Shown here in pieces: positions 7,257 through 10,714 of a DNA stretch of 10,714 bases; positions within the stretch are counted from its first letter, which is position 1, and every line of letters begins with the position of its first letter. The notes beneath the pieces are model-generated. The model saw only the letters and a list, made by a program, of their open reading frames with translations. It ran no database searches and was not told the origin of the DNA. The stretch comes from CAZKUR01 sp964556005 (GTDB lineage Bacteria > Bacteroidota > Ignavibacteria > Ignavibacteriales > Ignavibacteriaceae). Both the position numbers and the translations under genes were made by a program. The stretch lies in NCBI GenBank assembly GCA_964556005.1, contig CAZKUR010000116.1, positions 1 to 10,714 on the forward strand, given 5' to 3'.

Positions 7257-7271
7257 AAAATTTAAGCAACC

Positions 7272-8582
7272 TCACTTCAGCAGCATCATTTTCTTTGTTG
7301 ATATATAGCTGCCGGATTTAAATCTATAAAAGTATATTCCACTTGCAAAATTACCTGCATTGAAATTAACATTATAGCTCCCTGCAGTTTTAAACTCATT
7401 TACAATAGTGGCGACCTCTCTTCCAAGTACATCATATACTTTCAGTGTAACAAATTCCCCTTTAGGAAGTTCGTAATTTATTTTTGTTTCAGGATTGAAC
7501 GGGTTAGGAAAGTTCTGAAGTAGCCGAAAATTATTTAATCGCGGTTGCTCTTCTTCAATAATTGACATTACATAATCAGTTACATAAATTCCTCCTCTGC
7601 ATCCTGCGTATAATTTTGTTCCAGACAAAGCTATCGGGCCAACTCTTGTAGATCCTATCCCAATTTTTTTCCAAATGTTTATCTGATTTTTTTCGTAAAC
7701 GCCCCCGCTATCACGGAAGTTTGCAACACAAAAAATTTCACCCTTTGTTCCAATTTGAATATCGCTTACTGTTACAGTATCTGGCAATCCAGCCTTTGGA
7801 TTAGACCATGTTGCACCTCCGTCAGTCGTTTTGAATATACCTGTTGGGGAGACAAAACCTGGTGAACAACCTGCATAAATTGTCAATGATGTTTTTACAA
7901 ATTGTAATATCCATATTGCAGAACCCTCAGAAACAAATCCCGTAGAATCCCAATCTACACCATAATTTGTTGATTTTAGTAGATCTCCTGTAAATTCAGT
8001 GCTTGCAAATACAATGTTAGAACTGTCCGGGGCAATAGCGATTGCTACTACACCATTTATAAGTGATGTTGAGTCACCCAACGATGTCCAGCTTTCGCCA
8101 CCATTCGTACTCCTATAAAAACTTCCTCCGTAAAATCCTGCAGTACCACAATACATTGTATCGGGATAATTATAATCAATAGCCAATTGAGTAGGTCCTG
8201 TTTCCCCGGTAATATAAATCCCTGAATCAGTTTCTTGCCAGCTGGTACCGCCATTCGTAGTCTTTATAATTCCAGGCACCGTCAATCCATTAAGCCCAAG
8301 TGTTGCAAAAATTATATTAGGATCCTTAGGATGAATAATTAATTGATATACGGTTACTCCATGTACAATTGTATCCCATGTCGCACCGGCATTTATACTT
8401 TTAAATATTCCGCCGCGTTTTCCTGAACTAAAATCGCTTCCGCTGCCTGCGTAAATAATGTTTGAATTTTCCCAGTCAACTGCAATTGAAGTTATACTTT
8501 CAGAACTAAGGCCGAGAAACTTCCATTGTTGCGCTACAGTGATTGATGAAATTAATAGCAAGTAAAAAAAAATTTTTCTCAT
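7272..8582 (-). CDS. Secreted Asp-box (BNR-like) beta-propeller protein with T9SS C-terminal sorting domain
   Basis: The 436-residue protein starts with a signal peptide (MRKIFFYLLLISSITVAQ, cleavage near 18). Five Asp-box motifs (S/T-x-N/D-x-G-x-x-W) lie at regular intervals: 62-69, 108-115, 158-165, 204-211 and 252-259. They predict a beta-propeller like those of sialidases and sortilin/photosynthesis-stability-factor families. No sialidase catalytic set is visible, so an enzyme activity should not be assumed. The last 80 or so residues (about 354-436) form a type A T9SS sorting domain: NFPNPFNPETKINYELP, KVYDVLGREVAT, ASGIYFYRF and the basic end KKMMLLK. The protein should cross the outer membrane and be released or held at the surface. 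The ATG at 8582 is set by the signal peptide; no Shine-Dalgarno is seen. A palindrome lies 53 bases upstream. It is a lone gene, divergent from uvrC. Confidence 0.9.
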   Translation of the reverse strand: MRKIFFYLLLISSITVAQQWKFLGLSSESITSIAVDWENSNIIYAGSGSDFSSGKRGGIFKSINAGATWDTIVHGVTVYQLIIHPKDPNIIFATLGLNGLTVPGIIKTTNGGTSWQETDSGIYITGETGPTQLAIDYNYPDTMYCGTAGFYGGSFYRSTNGGESWTSLGDSTSLINGVVAIAIAPDSSNIVFASTEFTGDLLKSTNYGVDWDSTGFVSEGSAIWILQFVKTSLTIYAGCSPGFVSPTGIFKTTDGGATWSNPKAGLPDTVTVSDIQIGTKGEIFCVANFRDSGGVYEKNQINIWKKIGIGSTRVGPIALSGTKLYAGCRGGIYVTDYVMSIIEEEQPRLNNFRLLQNFPNPFNPETKINYELPKGEFVTLKVYDVLGREVATIVNEFKTAGSYNVNFNAGNFASGIYFYRFKSGSYISTKKMMLLK

Positions 8583-8634
8583 TGATTTTTATTTAATTAT
8601 TAAAAAAAGTTACAATATTATTTAGTGTAATCTA

Positions 8635-8655
8635 TTTTTGTAGAGCCTACAAAAA
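8635..8655. promoter_or_regulatory. Perfect 9-bp-arm palindrome upstream of the Asp-box gene, operator or hairpin
   Basis: TTTTTGTAG (8635-8643) and CTACAAAAA (8647-8655) are perfect inverted copies around AGC. The symmetric site lies 53 bases upstream of the Asp-box gene start, where a repressor or activator site would be expected. As RNA it would be a hairpin with an A-rich side and a U-rich side on either strand, so a small bidirectional terminator is the other reading. Confidence 0.45.
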
Positions 8656-9024
8656 ATATTAATAACTAAAAGCTGAGCAGTGTTTAATAAAAAATGATTT
8701 ATAAAGTTGTAGTCGAAAATTATTTAAGTTATACAGCAAGCTATAAAAATAATTTGCAAGAATAGAATATTTAAAGTGGAAAATATTAATTGTAATAATT
8801 TCACCATGTTTACCCACTCCCCACATTTGCAAATAATAGTTATCTCTAAATAAAGTTGAAATATAATTACTGTTAATTATAAAGAAATGCAATAGCAAGA
8901 TAAAATCAAATTTGCATATTGAAATTTTATTTTCCCTCAGCAATTTATTCCCTCTTTTAAAATCGTAACCATACTTTTGATAGAAACCTATAATAAAAGA
9001 AAAGGAAAGTCAAGTAATTTTGTT

Positions 9025-9103
9025 AATAGGCAATTAATGATTTTTATAATCTCATTAAAAATCTAATGTTTTATTATTGCTAAGATTTATTTAGGAGCCT
9101 ATT
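9025..9103. repeat. Nested weak inverted repeats upstream of uvrC
   Basis: AATAGGC (9025-9031) pairs with GCCTATT (9097-9103), enclosing TTAATGA (9034-9040) and TCATTAA (9052-9058) with an 11-base loop. The arms are short and the span is AT-rich, so some or all of this may be chance. Confidence 0.25.
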
Positions 9104-9139
9104 TTAATAATTATGTCTCGGCAAACGTGCAAACATTCA

Positions 9140-9226
9140 AACTTCAGAATTAAAGATTAACTAAAAAATTCATTACATGCATTACCAAACACCGACTGCT
9201 GATGACAATTGAGCGTTTCTGAAGTT
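9140..9226. repeat. Spaced 10-bp inverted repeat upstream of uvrC
   Basis: AACTTCAGAA (9140-9149) and TTCTGAAGTT (9217-9226) are perfect inverted copies 67 bases apart, ending 78 bases before the uvrC start. The spacing is long for a simple operator, but two half-sites of a looped site or a cruciform are possible. Confidence 0.35.
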
Positions 9227-9304
9227 GCATTTTCCGGTATTTATTTCTTTATTGCATAGAAGTAATTTTACCATACCCTTTAACCAAATTTTTTATTTTG
9301 AAAC

Positions 9305-10714
9305 ATGAATGCGAATTTAGAAACAAAACTAAATAATTTGCCTTCAAAACCGGGCGTTTATCAATTTTTGAATGATAAAGCCAAAGTTATTTATGTAGGC
9401 AAAGCGAATAACTTGAAGAACCGTGTTAAAAGTTATTTTCACTCGAATCTAAATTCAGCCAAAACGCAGGCTTTGGTTTCAAAGATAAACGACCTTCAGT
9501 TGATAATTACGGATAATGAAGTCGAAGCGCTTGTTCTTGAAAATAATCTGATAAAAGATTTAAAGCCGAGATACAATGTTAACCTAAAAGACGATAAATC
9601 ATACCCGTTTATAAAAGTATCAAAAGAACCTTTCCCGAGAGTTTTTCCGACACGAAGAGTAATAAAAGACGGCTCAAAATATTTCGGGCCTTATACCGAT
9701 GTAAAAAATATGAGATCGGCGCTCAGGATGATAAACCAGATTTTTAAAATCAGAAGCTGTAAACTGAACATTACGCAGGAGGCAGTCGAAAAGAAAAAAT
9801 TTAAAGTCTGCCTCGATTATCATATTAAAAAATGCGACGGCCCGTGCGAAGGTTTAATTAATGAAATTGAATACAATGAAATGGTCGGTGAAGTTATAAA
9901 AGTATTAAGAGGAAAAACCGACGACCTCATAAAAGATCTAAAAGTTAAAATGAACAGTGCAGTCGAAAAGCTTGAATTTGAAAAAGCTGCCGAACTGCGG
10001 GACAAGATCGAAAGACTGAATGCAATTTCGGACAGGCAAAAAATCGTCAGCGATGATTTTGAGGACAGGGATATAATTTCAATCGCATTTGAAGGAAAAG
10101 ATTCGGCATGCTCGGTATTTAATATTAGAAACGGAAAACTCGTCGGGAAAAAGCAGCTCCGGCTTTCAATCGAACAAGGTGAAGAATTGCCGAATTTATA
10201 TTCCGCAGCAATAAAATTTTATTACGGTGATTTTGTCGAGGTACCGAAAGAAATCGTTCTTGAAACCCAGCCTTTCGATTCCGAAATATTAATAGAATGG
10301 CTCAATCAAAAAGCCGAACAAAAAGTTAAATTTATTTTCCCTCAGCGAGGAGGTCTGCATTCACTCGTAAAAATGTGCAAGGAAAATGCAAAGCTTCAAT
10401 TGAAAGAAATTCAACTGCAGAAGATGAAAACACAAGGTCACGTACCTTATCCGGTTGCAGCGCTGCAGAGAGATTTAAGGCTCAAAACTTTGCCGAGAAA
10501 AATAGAATGTTTCGATATTTCAAACCTGCAGGGAACCGACAGTGTAGCGAGTATGGTTGTTTTTGAGGACGGCAAACCGAAGAAAAGTTTGTACAGGAAA
10601 TTTATTATAAAAGATGTTGTCGGCCCGGATGATTTTTTAAGCATGCGTGAAGTGATTGAAAGAAGATATTCGAGGCTGCTGAATGAAAATCAAATTCTTC
10701 CCGACTTAATAATG
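9305..10714 (+). CDS. uvrC: UvrABC system protein C (nucleotide excision repair endonuclease), 3' end beyond the window
   Basis: The first 470 residues are present; full-length UvrC is about 600. UvrC cuts the damaged strand on both sides of the lesion after UvrA and UvrB have loaded. The N-terminal GIY-YIG domain (about 12-95) makes the 3' cut and shows GVYQF (17-21), IYVGKANNLKNRV (29-41) and a likely catalytic Glu79 in LENNLIK. Four cysteines (152, 169, 177, 181) match the spacing of the cluster reported to hold an iron-sulphur centre in E. coli UvrC. A UVR motif for UvrB contact lies near 215-240 (LEFEKAAELRDKI). The RNase H-like domain for the 5' cut begins with ECFDISNLQGTDSVASMVVF (401-420), Asp404 being the likely first metal ligand. 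The C-terminal HhH motifs lie outside. An in-frame TGA at 9299-9301 makes ATG 9305 the first possible ATG; no Shine-Dalgarno is seen. Confidence 0.96.
   Translation, partial: MNANLETKLNNLPSKPGVYQFLNDKAKVIYVGKANNLKNRVKSYFHSNLNSAKTQALVSKINDLQLIITDNEVEALVLENNLIKDLKPRYNVNLKDDKSYPFIKVSKEPFPRVFPTRRVIKDGSKYFGPYTDVKNMRSALRMINQIFKIRSCKLNITQEAVEKKKFKVCLDYHIKKCDGPCEGLINEIEYNEMVGEVIKVLRGKTDDLIKDLKVKMNSAVEKLEFEKAAELRDKIERLNAISDRQKIVSDDFEDRDIISIAFEGKDSACSVFNIRNGKLVGKKQLRLSIEQGEELPNLYSAAIKFYYGDFVEVPKEIVLETQPFDSEILIEWLNQKAEQKVKFIFPQRGGLHSLVKMCKENAKLQLKEIQLQKMKTQGHVPYPVAALQRDLRLKTLPRKIECFDISNLQGTDSVASMVVFEDGKPKKSLYRKFIIKDVVGPDDFLSMREVIERRYSRLLNENQILPDLIM

Larger units (their letters stand above)
6802..7271. 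other. Convergent intergenic region downstream of glgC and the Asp-box gene
   Basis: This 470-base stretch lies between two gene ends and has no credible gene. A weak hairpin (TTAAG 6874-6878 with CTTAA 6886-6890) is the only terminator-like structure close to glgC. A stronger hairpin lies at 7013-7050 and a large palindromic element at 7127-7256. An open frame at 7029-7195 contains a short lysine-rich peptide and runs into the element; it resembles nothing I recognise. Confidence 0.75.
8583..9304. other. Divergent AT-rich intergenic region upstream of uvrC
   Basis: This 722-base stretch holds a perfect palindrome near the Asp-box gene (8635-8655), a nested pair of weak inverted repeats (9025-9103) and a spaced 10-bp inverted repeat (9140-9226). 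A 94-codon minus-strand frame at 8659-8943 would start with TTG after a GAGGG five or six bases upstream. Its product is Phe/Tyr/Ile/Asn-rich low-complexity sequence of the kind AT-rich noncoding DNA gives, so I do not call it a gene. No clear sigma70-type promoter for uvrC is visible. Confidence 0.75.

Noticed and set aside
8057..8254. 65-codon minus-strand frame inside the Asp-box gene, and other frames opposite the penicillin-binding protein and peptidase genes
   Set aside because: These lie in other frames of well-supported genes and show no motifs or start signals of their own.
8659..8943. 94-codon minus-strand frame with a TTG start after GAGGG
   Set aside because: Despite the good ribosome-binding pattern, the product is Phe/Tyr/Ile/Asn-rich with no domain, the start is non-ATG, and the surrounding DNA is strongly AT-rich. 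A homologue in another genome would change this view.
9113..9160. 15-codon frame with an AGGAG upstream (9093-9097), possible leader peptide of uvrC
   Set aside because: The gap of 15 bases to the ATG is too long, and the peptide has no feature suggesting attenuation.
9294..9300. TATTTTG before uvrC as a Bacteroidota-type -7 box
   Set aside because: It is one T short of TAnnTTTG, lies only four bases before the start codon and has no TTTG partner at the right distance.

Overview
The window is AT-rich and reads as chromosomal DNA from a Gram-negative member of the Bacteroidota/Chlorobi group, most likely Ignavibacteria-like. Three things point there. A secreted protein ends in a type IX secretion (T9SS) sorting domain of the NFPNPFNP...YDVLGREV...ASGIYFYRF...KKMMLLK kind. 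An LpxH-type lipid A enzyme implies an outer membrane. Most genes lack a strong Shine-Dalgarno sequence. The taxonomic call is inference from these signatures.

Left part (1-4924, all minus strand): an M1 metallopeptidase with an N-terminal membrane anchor, an LpxH-like UDP-2,3-diacylglucosamine diphosphatase and a bifunctional class A penicillin-binding protein run in that order. The last two are separated by one base and are probably translationally coupled. Both serve the envelope (lipid A and peptidoglycan). A GGAGG and ATG at the left edge suggest the next gene starts there on the same strand.

Middle (4925-7271): a divergent intergenic region carries good sigma70-like promoters for the peptidase (leftward) and for glgC (rightward). 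Between them lies a 135-bp imperfect palindrome that looks like a dispersed or MITE-like repeat. glgC (ADP-glucose pyrophosphorylase, first committed step of glycogen synthesis) stands alone, with no other glycogen gene next to it. Its convergent 3' region holds a compact hairpin with a permuted repeat and a second palindromic element (7127-7256). That element has 18-bp terminal inverted repeats and two inverted copies of a TCATTGCGA/GAAGCAATC-like motif, whose stems differ by compensating changes.

Right part (7272-10714): a secreted Asp-box (BNR-like) beta-propeller protein with a T9SS tail on the minus strand, preceded by a perfect 9-bp-arm palindrome. Then comes a long AT-rich intergenic region with weak inverted repeats, then the first 470 codons of uvrC, cut by the window end.

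The genes are ordinary housekeeping and envelope genes plus one T9SS cargo. No defence system, CRISPR array, tRNA, rRNA or intact transposase was seen. The most unusual content is the set of palindromic elements in the intergenic regions.
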